Positions 45,767 through 54,966 of a stretch of 64,000 nucleotides of DNA are shown piece after piece. Source of the DNA: Allocoleopsis franciscana PCC 7113 (GTDB lineage Bacteria > Cyanobacteriota > Cyanobacteriia > Cyanobacteriales > Coleofasciculaceae). The notes under the pieces were generated by a model. That model was not told where the DNA came from, ran no database searches, and was given only the letters and a program-made list of their open reading frames with translations. Made by a program: the position numbers and the translations under genes. The stretch's first letter is position 1. Every line of letters starts with the position of its first letter. The stretch lies in the NCBI RefSeq assembly GCF_000317515.1, contig NC_019738.1:7094001-7158000 (forward strand), written 5' to 3'.

Positions 45767-46510
45767 ATGAACAATCAGCACAACCACACCCCAAAAAATT
45801 CTAGCACCCACTTGCAGAATGGGCATAATCTAAATACACCGTTGGAAACTGTTAATCCTGACGCTGTTTCTTATGAAGAGGGTTACGTTCATGGACGCGC
45901 TAGCGAACGCAGCCTGGAACACCAAGAACAGCAAGTTCGTAGTGAACATAGCGCGTCTCGTGGTTTGTTATTAGGTATGGCTCTTACTTCTTTAGTTGGC
46001 TTGGTGGTTGGGGGCATATTCTACCTAAACCAAAGAGAAGAGTCGCCCGCACCTACACCTGTGCTGGTGCCTGCACGTCCCGCTCCTCAACAACCCAACC
46101 GAGAGACAACAATTATCGAAAGAACCACTGAAAGAATTCAACCACCTTCTCCTATCAACCAGGAACCTCCAACAACTCCTCCACAAAGCCAGCCTGATAT
46201 CAGAATTATTGTTCCGAATTCTGGGCAACAATCAGCTCCTTCTCCACAGAACACTACACCTCCAACAGCACCGGCACAATCCCAGAGTCAGCCTGTCTCA
46301 CCGAATCCTTCTTTGAGTCAACCGAACACTTCTAGAGGTACTTCCACAACGACGCAACCCAATACAACCAATCAAGACTCAACTGCTCCATCTCAACAAC
46401 AGATTCCTACAGTTACGACTCCTACAGAACAGCCAGACACGACCAATCAGACATTATCTGAACCAACGCAAAATCAGACACAACCGGATGGTTCTAATTC
46501 AGATCAGTAG
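45767..46510 (+). CDS. single-span membrane protein with long disordered tail, paralogue 2
   Basis: 247 residues. Residues 34-100 align with paralogue 1: SYEEGYVHGRASERSLEHQE, HSASRGLLLGMALTSLVGLV and GGIFYLNQRE (membrane helix about 66-88). The rest (about 95-247) is a Pro/Thr/Gln/Ser-rich tail with no hydrophobic residues to speak of. Paralogue 1 and this gene are 125 bp apart on one strand, so they form a tandem duplication and probably an operon. The tail length differs more than tenfold, like a wall-spanning linker. Confidence 0.75.
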   Translation: MNNQHNHTPKNSSTHLQNGHNLNTPLETVNPDAVSYEEGYVHGRASERSLEHQEQQVRSEHSASRGLLLGMALTSLVGLVVGGIFYLNQREESPAPTPVLVPARPAPQQPNRETTIIERTTERIQPPSPINQEPPTTPPQSQPDIRIIVPNSGQQSAPSPQNTTPPTAPAQSQSQPVSPNPSLSQPNTSRGTSTTTQPNTTNQDSTAPSQQQIPTVTTPTEQPDTTNQTLSEPTQNQTQPDGSNSDQ

Positions 46511-47082
46511 AAACCTAAAGTTTGGAAGCTGGCGAATCTAATCGCTAAAGCAACGCTTAAATAATAGACCTCTTGAAAAATTCCTGAATTCTTCTTTCTA
46601 AACCCTTTCTTTACTAAAGTAAGGGTGTAATAACTCAAGGTTTTTCTCTTAATTATGAGGATTAATCCGGAGATGAGAGTGAGGAGGAGGATTCAACTTT
46701 TTCAAGAGGTCTATTATTTATTGCCTAGAATTCTCCGAAATAGCTTATTGACGATACTCTGGCTAGATGTTGATGAGGCTGAGCTTGCTTGCCTATCTGA
46801 ACATATTGCTTAAAATGGAACTCAAGAATTGAATTTGGCTTTGGCGACGCAGGAGTATTATCAATAGATTTCAATATATTAAGCACTCTTAAAATAATAA
46901 AGAAAATATCCTTAATTTAAAAATATTCATTTTTCGCCTTCCTAGTGATAGAAATCCTAATTATTTCTAGGGATTGATGAATGTTTTATTTAAAAGTGAA
47001 TAAATGGAATAGATCAGCACCGATAAGAAATGCATTATGGTGTTGTGAATTAATAACATTCCCTCTGAGGAGAGAAGACAAA
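46511..47082. other. intergenic region with MITE-like element
   Basis: 572 bp. Contains the inverted-repeat element at 46558-46720. The frame at 46721-46814 (ends LDVDEAELACLSEHIA) is short and unsupported; it could be the end of a gene disrupted by the element. The rest (46820-47050) is AT-rich. Confidence 0.5.
46558..46720. mobile_element. MITE-like non-coding element with 23-bp perfect inverted repeats
   Basis: 163 bp flanked by perfect 23-bp terminal inverted repeats (46558-46580 and 46698-46720) whose core is GACCTCTTGAAAAA. The interior is about 117 bp, AT-rich, without an ORF. The ends TAAATAATAG/CTATTATTTA allow a TA-type target duplication, but this cannot be decided without an empty site. 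No transposase in the window has such ends. Confidence 0.8.
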
Positions 47083-49074
47083 ATGGTTTTAAGACAACAC
47101 AAAAGAGCCGTAGGTGTTTTTTCAACTCGTCACGAAGCAGAAGTAGCACTCAGAGAACTCAAAGACTCTAACTTTCCGATGGATAGAGTTTCTGTAATTA
47201 CGCGAGATGCAGCGAAGCAGAATGACATGGCTGGTGCTGATGTTCGGGATAATGTTCGCGAACGTACCGAAGGTAACAAAGCCGATGAAGGCGCTACAAC
47301 AGGGGCGCTCGCGGGTGGGGCATTAGGCGGACTCACTGGCTTACTCGTCGGTTTAGGTACCTTGGCAATTCCGGGTATTGGACCGATTATGCTGGCTGGA
47401 GCCACGGCAACTGCGATCGCTACGACAGTTGCAGGCGGAGCCATTGGAGCCGTGACGGGCGGACTTCTTGGTGCATTGGTTGGTTTAGGGATTCCTGAAG
47501 AGCGAGCCAGAGTTTATGAAGACCGAATCTCGCGAGGACATTATCTGATTTTGGTCGAAGGCACAGATGATGAGATTCATCGTGCAGAAGCCATCTTACG
47601 CCATGGCGGGATTGAGGAGTGGGGCGTCTACGATCATCCCGATGCCGCTCGCACCCACACCCATACTGCCGCTACCACAACTCCCCGCCGTGCCCTCGTT
47701 CACAACAAACGTGCTGTTGGCATATTTCCGCACCGTCGTGACGCCGAAGCGGCAATTACCGAGTTAAGAAATGCGGGATTCCCCATGCGCCAGGTTTCTC
47801 TGGTGGGCAAAAATGCTAATCCCAACGATGATTTTGGAGGCTTAGATACCAGCGGTCGTGCCAGTGGCAACCAAGCTGATGAAGGAGCCAAAGCGGGTGC
47901 AGCGACAGGCGGTATCATCGGTGGTTTAGGCGGCTTACTGGTTGGTTTGGGTGCCTTAGCCATTCCCGGCGTCGGCCCTGTAATTGCTGGAGGTGCCTTG
48001 GCTACAGCCCTCGCAACGACCGCCGCCGGAGGTGCCATTGGTGCAGCAGCGGGGGGTTTAACGGGTGCACTGGTTGGTTTAGGGATTCCTGATGACCGTG
48101 CCCATGCCTATAACGACCGGGTCAACCGGGGTGATTATCTGGTGATGGTGGATGGCACGGAAGATGAAGTCCGTCGTGCTGAATCGATTCTGCGCCGTCA
48201 CGGAATTCAAGATTGGGATATTTTTAATGTACGGGACGATGACCGTTATAGTCACGCCTATAGTACTCCTGATACCCAGTACCGTGGAGTAGATACAGGG
48301 CATGTAACGCCTGTTCGTAGTCATGATACAACCCCAGATCGCACTTCGACCAATGTTGTTGCCTCTGGTACCCACCGCCCCGATTTAGGTCGCCGTCATC
48401 GTGCTGTAGGCGTATTTCCCCATCGTCGCGATGCCGAAGCCGCACTGAGAGATTTGAAAGATTCCGGCTTCTCGATGAATCAAATTTCTCTGGTAGGCAA
48501 ACATACTTCCGGTGAACCCAAGATTGGCAATGTGGCTGACCGTACCATGACGGACGAAGGCGCGAAAGCGGGTGCTGGCACAGGTGCAGCTCTCGGCGGT
48601 TTAGGTGGCTTGCTTGTAGGCTTGGGTGCCTTGGCAATTCCCGGTATTGGACCTGTGATGGCTGGAGGTGCTTTAGCAACAGCTCTGGCAACCACAGCGG
48701 CTGGCGGTGCAATTGGTGCTGCGGCGGGAGGTATCACTGGTGCCCTGGTTGGTTTAGGGATTCCCGATGACCAGGCTCGTTTCTACAATGACCGGGTGAA
48801 CCACGGTGATTATTTGGTGATGGTGGATGGTACGGAAGATGAAATTCGTCGTGCCGATACGATTCTAAGCCGTCACGGGATTCAGGATTGGAACGTCTTT
48901 GATGCACCATCGGGTGAGCGTCATGACCATCCGAGGACTACCACTTCAACGGCTACTCGTAATGTGATTGAGCCAGACCATACACCAGGAGTTACTCGGA
49001 CTCACGGTGATGTCAACGTCGTGGATGATCATCCTGAGGTGATTATTATTGACCACCGAGATCAGACGTTATAG
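47083..49074 (+). CDS. triple-repeat glycine-zipper stress protein (YflT/general stress 17M-like)
   Basis: 663 residues from ATG 47083 with GAGGAGAG upstream. Three modules of about 200 residues start KRAVGVFSTRHEAEVALREL, KRAVGIFPHRRDAEAAITEL and HRAVGVFPHRRDAEAALRDL, the start of the general stress 17M-like domain. Each then has a Gly-rich hydrophobic zipper (GGLLVGLGALAIPGIGPV, GGAIGAAAGG) and closes with GIPDDxAxxYNDRVNxGDYLVMVDGT and a helix-strand. Links between modules are His/Thr/Asp rich. Probably membrane or stress associated. Modules 2 and 3 are most alike, including at DNA level, so duplication occurred at least twice. Confidence 0.87.
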   Translation: MVLRQHKRAVGVFSTRHEAEVALRELKDSNFPMDRVSVITRDAAKQNDMAGADVRDNVRERTEGNKADEGATTGALAGGALGGLTGLLVGLGTLAIPGIGPIMLAGATATAIATTVAGGAIGAVTGGLLGALVGLGIPEERARVYEDRISRGHYLILVEGTDDEIHRAEAILRHGGIEEWGVYDHPDAARTHTHTAATTTPRRALVHNKRAVGIFPHRRDAEAAITELRNAGFPMRQVSLVGKNANPNDDFGGLDTSGRASGNQADEGAKAGAATGGIIGGLGGLLVGLGALAIPGVGPVIAGGALATALATTAAGGAIGAAAGGLTGALVGLGIPDDRAHAYNDRVNRGDYLVMVDGTEDEVRRAESILRRHGIQDWDIFNVRDDDRYSHAYSTPDTQYRGVDTGHVTPVRSHDTTPDRTSTNVVASGTHRPDLGRRHRAVGVFPHRRDAEAALRDLKDSGFSMNQISLVGKHTSGEPKIGNVADRTMTDEGAKAGAGTGAALGGLGGLLVGLGALAIPGIGPVMAGGALATALATTAAGGAIGAAAGGITGALVGLGIPDDQARFYNDRVNHGDYLVMVDGTEDEIRRADTILSRHGIQDWNVFDAPSGERHDHPRTTTSTATRNVIEPDHTPGVTRTHGDVNVVDDHPEVIIIDHRDQTL

Positions 49075-49300
49075 GTTTGCCAAGGCTGGGCAACCTAAAT
49101 TCTTTGAAAAAGCTTGAGGAGCAGGATTAGTAAAAAGTGGGTTCCTGCTCCCCTCTACACCTCCCATTTAGCCCAATGGTGTGGCAACGGGGAGGGGCTA
49201 ACAGAACACCAATCACAGAAATTCTGTGCAGGGTGTAGGAATTCTAACCTCTCATACATTTCCATCATTCATTAACCCTTTTAATAGAGGAAACATAACA

Positions 49301-49792
49301 ATGAAAAAGCTGACAACTTTTCTACTCTCTGGTGTTCTATTGTTTGGTGCAGCAGCTTGCACCGACGCCTCCAAAACAGCGGCAGATGCTCCTAATACGA
49401 CTGAAGCTAGTCCCACGGCTCCTGACGCGGAGGCAGCTAAGGATGCCAAAGAGGATGCTCAAAGCCAAGTTCGCCGAGATCAGTTGAATTCTGACATCAG
49501 AGCACGGGAAGAACGCAACAATGCCTTGAATCAGGGTGCAGCTCAAGGAAGAGATGAAGACAACGTTGCTAGCGAAGTTCGCAGCAAGCTAGAAGCCAAC
49601 CTGCCAGCGAGTGCACTCGTCGTTGATGCTGAAGATAATGGTGTTGTGGTTGTCTCCGGCACCGTCCCAACGAAGGAGCAATTCGACAAGATTGAACCTT
49701 TGGCAAAACAGATCAAAGGTGTTACAACCGTGCAGGTTAAAGCAACGGTTGCTCAAGCTAAACCTGAAGATAGCAACAAGAAAGCTCAATAA
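49301..49792 (+). CDS. BON-domain lipoprotein
   Basis: 163 residues from ATG 49301 with GAGG upstream. Signal peptide KKLTTFLLSGVLLFGAAAC with lipobox ending at Cys19. A disordered, Asp/Ala/Thr-rich linker (about 20-95) is followed by a BON domain: DEDNVASEVRSKLEANLPAS, LVVDAEDNGVVVVSGTVPTK, FDKIEPLAKQIKGVTTVQVK. BON domains (OsmY, Kbp-like) bind phospholipid or potassium-related ligands. With the stress protein and MscS on either side it suits an osmotic or envelope-stress role. Confidence 0.85.
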   Translation: MKKLTTFLLSGVLLFGAAACTDASKTAADAPNTTEASPTAPDAEAAKDAKEDAQSQVRRDQLNSDIRAREERNNALNQGAAQGRDEDNVASEVRSKLEANLPASALVVDAEDNGVVVVSGTVPTKEQFDKIEPLAKQIKGVTTVQVKATVAQAKPEDSNKKAQ

Positions 49793-49817
49793 CTTTCACC
49801 TATAAAGGTTATATCTC

Positions 49818-50990
49818 TTAAGAATCCCACGACTTTAGCGTTTGCCCAGTCGTGGGATTTTCAACTTTCGGCTGTTGAAAATCTTTGAAATAAGTAATTC
49901 GCGTGGGAAAAGGAATTTCTATCCCTTCTTCTCTATATCTTTTGTGCAACCGTTTAATGAATTCATGTTTCACAAGACGTTGATCAAAAAATTCATTAAT
50001 TCTTAAGAAAACTGTAAAATTAATACTAAATTCTCCGAATTCTTGGTAAAGAATAAACGGTTTAAATTCAGGTACACCACCCGGAACATTTTCCATAACC
50101 TCTTGAGCCACATTAAGGGTGACTTGTTCAATTTGATCGAGGTCGCTTTCATAACTCACACCTACCGGAACTTGAAAAACAATTTCTTTAGCGGGTAGAT
50201 GATAGTTCTTAAAAATTGCAGAGGCCAAATTTTTATTAGGGACAATAATTAAATTGTTAGGAAGTTCCTTAATGGTTGTGTTCCGCCAGGTAATGTCGGT
50301 AACATAGCCTTCTTCTCCAGTCGTCAATTTGATATAGTCATTCGGTTTAACTTGTTTAGAAATAATCAGAAATAGGCCAGCATACAAATTAGCAAGGGTA
50401 TCTTGAAATGCTAATGCAACGGCTAAGCTACCAATCCCTAAAGTAGCGATAATGGGTGTAATGGGAATTCCTAATGCCTGAAGAATCATCAGGATACCAA
50501 ACACAAAAACAAGAGTTTTGACTGAATTATTCAGTAAAGAAGATGCAGGTAATCCGCCTTTGGATTTCTGACCAGCTAAGCAGACAAAATCTCCCGCCAA
50601 CTTTGCCAAAAAGAGGGTGGCGGTATAGAGAAAAACTATCGCGATAATTTTCTGAAGCAGGGTGGAAATAGCAGGAGCGAGGGGAACTGTAAGTAGGGCA
50701 GCATACAAACCCCCCAAGAAAAACCAAATTAAGGTTTTGCGGTGAAGGGCTTCAAAAATTAATTCATAACCAAAAAAGTCCGTTCGTGCTGCTAGTTTTT
50801 TGATTTTTTTAAGGAAAAATCTTTCAAAAATTAATCCAGCCAGGAGGCTGCCTAAGATTAAGGCGAGGGGGAGAATCCATTGCATCATTGGTAGAGGCGA
50901 TAATTGAGGCTTAAAAAGATTAAACAAAGGATTACCAAAAGAATATAGTAAGGTTTGGGCTGTTGAACTCAAAGACAAAAGCCATGCCAC
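49818..50990 (-). CDS. mscS: MscS-family mechanosensitive channel
   Basis: 390 residues from a GTG at 50990. Five hydrophobic segments in the first 180 residues, then the pore helix region GIPITPIIATLGIGSLAVAL, AFQDTLANLYAGLFLIISKQ (TM3) and the beta domain GDYIKLTTGEEGYVTDITWR-like sequence (PNDYIKLTTGEEGYVTDITW) with RNTTIKELPNNLIIVPN. The C-terminal portion is about 120 residues. It opens under membrane tension to release ions and solutes. Convergent with the BON gene; a hairpin lies in its last codons. Confidence 0.92.
   Translation of the reverse strand: MAWLLSLSSTAQTLLYSFGNPLFNLFKPQLSPLPMMQWILPLALILGSLLAGLIFERFFLKKIKKLAARTDFFGYELIFEALHRKTLIWFFLGGLYAALLTVPLAPAISTLLQKIIAIVFLYTATLFLAKLAGDFVCLAGQKSKGGLPASSLLNNSVKTLVFVFGILMILQALGIPITPIIATLGIGSLAVALAFQDTLANLYAGLFLIISKQVKPNDYIKLTTGEEGYVTDITWRNTTIKELPNNLIIVPNKNLASAIFKNYHLPAKEIVFQVPVGVSYESDLDQIEQVTLNVAQEVMENVPGGVPEFKPFILYQEFGEFSINFTVFLRINEFFDQRLVKHEFIKRLHKRYREEGIEIPFPTRITYFKDFQQPKVENPTTGQTLKSWDS
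49823..49859 (+). terminator. terminator for the BON gene inside the end of mscS
   Basis: 12-bp stem AATCCCACGACT/AGTCGTGGGATT with a 13-base loop, then TTTTC. It sits 30 bases past the BON stop and within the last dozen codons of mscS. Confidence 0.75.
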
Positions 50991-51025
50991 AGGCTTTTAG
51001 AAAACAGGCGTCTATGGAATTGCCA

Positions 51026-51544
51026 TTATTCAGGCAACTGAGCTTTAAGCTGGTCGAGATTTGCTGGGCTAAGGGTAATTTTAACTTCTAGTTTTTGCTG
51101 TTCGTCTCGCAATGTCAGAATATAGTTTTCACCCACATTCGTGCCTTGCCACTGTGGATTTTTGAGTTCAAGTTTTTGATAAATCAGTTCTGGGGTACTG
51201 ACACGGATGACGAGTTCTTTCTGAGATTGGGGATAGATATAGAGTTGCCCCTTCGATTTGTCAAGTTCTAACTTACGGGGTGTGGTGCTGCGTTCTTGAT
51301 TGGCATCAGGTTTGCGCCAGTAGAGGGTAATGCCGCGAATTTGGGGCATTTGTATCTTAAATACTTCATCAAATCGTTGAGGTTCCCAGTCGAGTGCGCT
51401 GACATCCTCCGTTTGGGGCAGGAGTCGCTGCCGCCACATGATTTTTTGGTCATGGAGGCTTGCCCACCATTGCTGGATAGTGGCAAAGTTGTTACCGTTT
51501 TCAGGGTTCTTGCTGCCTTGTTGCCAAATAATTTTTTGTTGCAT
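51026..51544 (-). CDS. hypothetical cyanobacterial protein
   Basis: 172 residues, ATG 51544. Soluble, mixed alpha/beta. Segments ITLYWRKPDANQE, KSKGQLYIYPQSQKELVIRV and LTLRDEQQKLEVKITLSPAN read as beta strands alternating with charged loops. No signal, no membrane helix, no recognised family. It lies 36 bp downstream of mscS on the same strand and could be expressed with it in that order (this gene first). Confidence 0.65.
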   Translation of the reverse strand: MQQKIIWQQGSKNPENGNNFATIQQWWASLHDQKIMWRQRLLPQTEDVSALDWEPQRFDEVFKIQMPQIRGITLYWRKPDANQERSTTPRKLELDKSKGQLYIYPQSQKELVIRVSTPELIYQKLELKNPQWQGTNVGENYILTLRDEQQKLEVKITLSPANLDQLKAQLPE

Positions 51545-51743
51545 GAGGAATGTTTGGGTAGATCAAATGAGTTATCAACCGGAAGCTGTGAAATACAATT
51601 GTCATGGAAGTCAGATTTTTTTGCCATCAGAGGCACAGAAAGAACGGTTGTCACCCGGTGAATGATGGCTCAATTGTAAGAAATCGCGCTCTTGCAGACC
51701 ATGGGGTCTAAAATCGGAATGATGGGATGCAAAGGGGCGACAG

Positions 51744-52481
51744 ATGCTCAAGCGGATTTGGCAGTGGTTTAAGGGGTTGTTTCGGCGTTTGTTTGGCGGT
51801 GGAACCTCATCCCAATCCTCGTCTTACCGAAATCGAATTCATTCATCTTCCTCCCGTTCTCATGAGGGACTTAGGGAGCAACCAGTGCTACCCCCACTTG
51901 CAGATTCAGATTACGAGTATCTGTTTCGGCAACTGTTGGAAGGTGTGGGGCATGGTTGGGATCAGCAACGGGTTTCACGTTGGTTTGAGGGACTCAAAGG
52001 GCGCATCACTGAGGCGGATTGGGTTGCGTGGCTGCGGCGTTTTGGAGAACGAGTGTTGGCGTCAGCCGCACCCAATGATGAGTTAGCAATGCGACTCGTG
52101 CATTTGGCGGATCAGGCACAATCTATTCCCTCTTTACATGAACTGGGAAATGTTGCTTATCAGATAGGCAGCCAACTGCTAAATAGGGATTCAAGTGGAG
52201 CGATTTGGGAATATCAGGGGCCAGATGGATTGACGACACAGCCTTTCCCCGATTTAGCCTCCTTGGACTCAGATGATGGACAAACTAATTTGGATGACCC
52301 AGGTACTGAAACAATAACGCTAGATGAGTTGTTAGTTAGGTTGCAACAAGACCCCAACCTTATCCAAATTATTGCTCAGCAATTGGGAATCGAGACTAAT
52401 GAGCCACAAGTGATTATTCAGGAACTCCTCAATCAATTTAGTGCAGCGGGTCAACCCACGAACGATGAGGCAGAAGCTTAA
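51744..52481 (+). CDS. hypothetical protein with amphipathic basic N-terminus
   Basis: 245 residues. Residues 1-20 (MLKRIWQWFKGLFRRLFGGG) make an amphipathic basic helix, as in peripheral membrane anchors, followed by a Ser-rich linker and a helical domain at about 50-155 (DYEYLFRQLLEGVGHGWDQQ, RVSRWFEGLKGRITEADW). The C-terminal segment DELLVRLQQDPNLIQIIAQQ with LNQFSAAG is another short helical piece. I do not recognise a family. Probably attaches to the inner or thylakoid membrane. Confidence 0.7.
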   Translation: MLKRIWQWFKGLFRRLFGGGTSSQSSSYRNRIHSSSSRSHEGLREQPVLPPLADSDYEYLFRQLLEGVGHGWDQQRVSRWFEGLKGRITEADWVAWLRRFGERVLASAAPNDELAMRLVHLADQAQSIPSLHELGNVAYQIGSQLLNRDSSGAIWEYQGPDGLTTQPFPDLASLDSDDGQTNLDDPGTETITLDELLVRLQQDPNLIQIIAQQLGIETNEPQVIIQELLNQFSAAGQPTNDEAEA

Positions 52482-52539
52482 TCAATTGGGAATTGGAAAT
52501 GGGTGATTGAGAGAATCCTCCATTACCCATTACCTAAAA

Positions 52540-52782
52540 TCAATTAGAGTTAAATCGCTTAGAGATCTGGCTAGCCAATCCGCTCAAGAGTGCTCCTGCC
52601 ATCAATAGACCGATCGCAGGAGTAAAGACAGGCTCCCATAGGCTATACCACAGATCAAGCCCTAAGGGAACACCCATCGAGCGACCAACAACAGCGATCG
52701 CTAGCCAAAAAAAGCTCAACAAGACCAGAAAAACATCTAGCATTAAAAATTGGTTGAGCCAACGGACGAGTCGGTCTTTCAT
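52540..52782 (-). CDS. small two-helix membrane protein
   Basis: 80 residues from ATG 52782 (MKDRLVRWLNQFL); the longer reading adds a poor leader. Two hydrophobic segments: LMLDVFLVLLSFFWLAIAVV and FTPAIGLLMAGALLSGLAS. Ends in a short basic tail KRFNSN. Likely a cytoplasmic-membrane protein of unknown role. It follows the DUF1816 gene with a gap of 24 bp on the same strand, so an operon is likely. Confidence 0.7.
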   Translation of the reverse strand: MKDRLVRWLNQFLMLDVFLVLLSFFWLAIAVVGRSMGVPLGLDLWYSLWEPVFTPAIGLLMAGALLSGLASQISKRFNSN

Positions 52783-52805
52783 TAGGTTATCTTCACCGAT
52801 AGAAC

Positions 52806-53156
52806 TCACTCTTGTTCGTCATAAATTGTGAGAGTTTCAGGTCGATCTTGCAAGATGGCAACTTCAATTCCCTGCGCTCCCTCCTGTTCGAGATCTTCTA
52901 GATAGCCGCTTTGATTCTGTTTCGCTTCGCTGGAACTGTCAAATGGGCCAAAAAAGTACGTGCAATGTGGTGTTTCCGTAACAATTTTCACCCACCAAGC
53001 CATGCCGTTATCCGTACTCTCGGAGAATTCCTCCGGAGCCGGTGTTGGTAAAGCCACATTCAAAGAGCTAGTAGCCGTCGTAGTCTGTCGCTTGGGCAGT
53101 TGCAGCAACAGGACAATGAGGGCGAAAAAGACAAAGAAAAAGAAAACTCCGAGCAT
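52806..53156 (-). CDS. DUF1816 protein with N-terminal membrane anchor
   Basis: 116 residues. A TM helix at about 3-20 (GVFFFFVFFALIVLLLQL) precedes a linker and a DUF1816 core: AWWVKIVTETPHCTYFFGPF, then DSSSEAKQNQSGYLEDLEQE and GAQGIEVAI. DUF1816 proteins are cyanobacterial and usually soluble, about 60-100 residues; the membrane anchor here is a variation. Related to CpcD-like small folds only by my impression. Leads the two-gene unit. Confidence 0.8.
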   Translation of the reverse strand: MLGVFFFFVFFALIVLLLQLPKRQTTTATSSLNVALPTPAPEEFSESTDNGMAWWVKIVTETPHCTYFFGPFDSSSEAKQNQSGYLEDLEQEGAQGIEVAILQDRPETLTIYDEQE

Positions 53157-53439
53157 TTTTATAATCTTGCGTTGTGTCCGTGGACTAAGTCACTCGGCGT
53201 CAAGGGTTTTGAATACAAGACAAGGCACTGCTCACAAAATTTTGCACATCGCTTTGCTGTTGTCAAGCCGAATCAGAGTACCAAGACAACCTCAGTTCAA
53301 TGATGACTCAGTGGCAATGATAATGAATTTTAGGACTTTCTCACCACTGACATCCTAATCCTAGAGGCACACTCCAACTTCGGGGAGCCACAGCACAGGG
53401 AGTCGAGTGTTGGTGTATAACTCACTCTTCAATTAAATT

Positions 53440-54933
53440 ATGGCTAATTTCTGCCTGAAACTTCATGGTGCCGCCACCTTAGCCTTGCTGACCTTTACCA
53501 GTGGCTGTTCTTCCCTGTCAGTCCCTGAAACTCTAGCAAAAAAGACCTCATTGTCAGCGCGTGACTCTACCACACGCTCGGTTGTCTCCCAACAATCTCC
53601 CTCAAACTGCCTCCGCATCGATCCCTTCACGAAGGGAGTTGACAAAGCGATCAGGGCGGCTACATTGTCCCAATCCGCTAAATCTAAACAAGATTGGGAG
53701 TTAGTCGGCTCAAGCTGGGTACAAGCCATCGGGGCAATGCAAGCGGTTTCCCCAGACAGTCCCAAACGTGCTTTTGCTCAGAAAAAAGTTATTGAGTATC
53801 TCCAATACCTGGATGTGGCGCTCCAAAAAGCATCAACCGCTACTTCCCTACTGCCCTTTCCGAGTTTTGATAACCCCATCTTTGACGACCAACTGCTGCT
53901 GTATCTTTCCTACATTTCCGCTGTGGGTCAGCCCGATGTGTTGATTGTCGGGAGTTCCCGCGCTTTAGTGGGCATCGATCCTCAGCAGTTGCAGCAAGCT
54001 TTAGCCGCTCAAGGCAAAGGCAATCTCAAGGTCTTTAACTTTGGCGTTAATGGTGGAACGGCCCAAATTGTTGATTTTCAGCTACGGCAACTTTTAAAGA
54101 GCGAACAACTGCCACGCTTAATTCTCTGGGCGGATGGAGTACGAGCGTTTAACAGTGGGCGACCCGACCGAACCTATAACAGCATGGTCGCGTCAGGTGG
54201 ATACCAGCGCTTGATGGCAGGTGAGCGCCCTACACTGCCTCAAAACGCCACTGAAACCACTGAAACCTGTGAAGACTTACCAGGGACTTCCTTGTCAAAC
54301 ATCAGTCCACAGCCGCTCCAGCCTGCCAACCGCTCAGCCCTCGCTATGGCTACTTCTGGGCAGGGGAGGACAGGAGTACGCTTTGAGGCAACAAGCTATT
54401 CCGTCCCCACCCCAGATGAAAAGCTAGTCTTAACTCAGCTCGATGAGAGCACCGCACCTTCTCGGCTAACGATGGCTCGAAACATCACAGGCTACAGTAG
54501 CTGGGCGATTAAAGCCAATGGTTTCCTCCCCCTGGATATCCGTTTCGATCCCAGAAGCTACTATCAGAAAAAGCCACGAGTCTCTGGTCGGTACGATGCC
54601 GATTATCAGCCTTTCAATTTAGCCGGTCAGCAAGCCATTGCGCTCAATTCAGTGAAAGCGATGGCAAAGCAGCAACAGATTCCCTTGGTGTTCGTCAACT
54701 TGCCCCTGAATCAAGATTACTTAGATTCAGTGCGCCGACTGCGAGAACAGCAATTTCAGCAGATGATGCAAAAGCAAGCGGGAGATGGATTGGTGTTTAT
54801 CGACATGGGGAGGCAGTGGCCCAACCGCAACGAGTATTTTTCTGACCCCAGCCATCTAAACCGCTATGGAGCCGCAGCGGTGGCGAACCAATTGGCGAAT
54901 AATCCTCAAATTCCATGGCCTCAACCGCGTTAG
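53440..54933 (+). CDS. SGNH-hydrolase-like exported lipoprotein
   Basis: 497 residues. Signal peptide with lipobox near TFTSGC (about Cys23). The domain of interest runs from about 155 to 490: VLIVGSSRALVGIDPQQLQQ contains the GxSR-like block with candidate Ser, FNFGVNGGTAQIVDFQLRQL gives Gly and Asn blocks, LVFVNLPLNQDYLDSV is a central strand, and SDPSHLNRYGAAAVANQLA supplies the DxxH catalytic pair. It matches the DUF1574/SGNH type, known among polysaccharide O-acetyl transfer proteins. A middle insert of about 120 residues is unusual. Substrate unknown. Confidence 0.8.
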   Translation: MANFCLKLHGAATLALLTFTSGCSSLSVPETLAKKTSLSARDSTTRSVVSQQSPSNCLRIDPFTKGVDKAIRAATLSQSAKSKQDWELVGSSWVQAIGAMQAVSPDSPKRAFAQKKVIEYLQYLDVALQKASTATSLLPFPSFDNPIFDDQLLLYLSYISAVGQPDVLIVGSSRALVGIDPQQLQQALAAQGKGNLKVFNFGVNGGTAQIVDFQLRQLLKSEQLPRLILWADGVRAFNSGRPDRTYNSMVASGGYQRLMAGERPTLPQNATETTETCEDLPGTSLSNISPQPLQPANRSALAMATSGQGRTGVRFEATSYSVPTPDEKLVLTQLDESTAPSRLTMARNITGYSSWAIKANGFLPLDIRFDPRSYYQKKPRVSGRYDADYQPFNLAGQQAIALNSVKAMAKQQQIPLVFVNLPLNQDYLDSVRRLREQQFQQMMQKQAGDGLVFIDMGRQWPNRNEYFSDPSHLNRYGAAAVANQLANNPQIPWPQPR

Positions 54934-54966
54934 AGAAGGGGAATCGGGCTGTTGACGAAAATCAGC

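Noticed and set aside
46721-46814. Short frame ending LDVDEAELACLSEHIA as a gene
   Set aside because: Only about 30 codons, no ribosome site, partly AT-rich flank. Could be a gene end cut off by the MITE but not supportable.
47130-48737. Three long Pro/Ala-rich minus-strand ORFs
   Set aside because: Antisense to the Gly-zipper repeats of the 47083-49074 gene. GC-rich repeat DNA yields open antisense frames.
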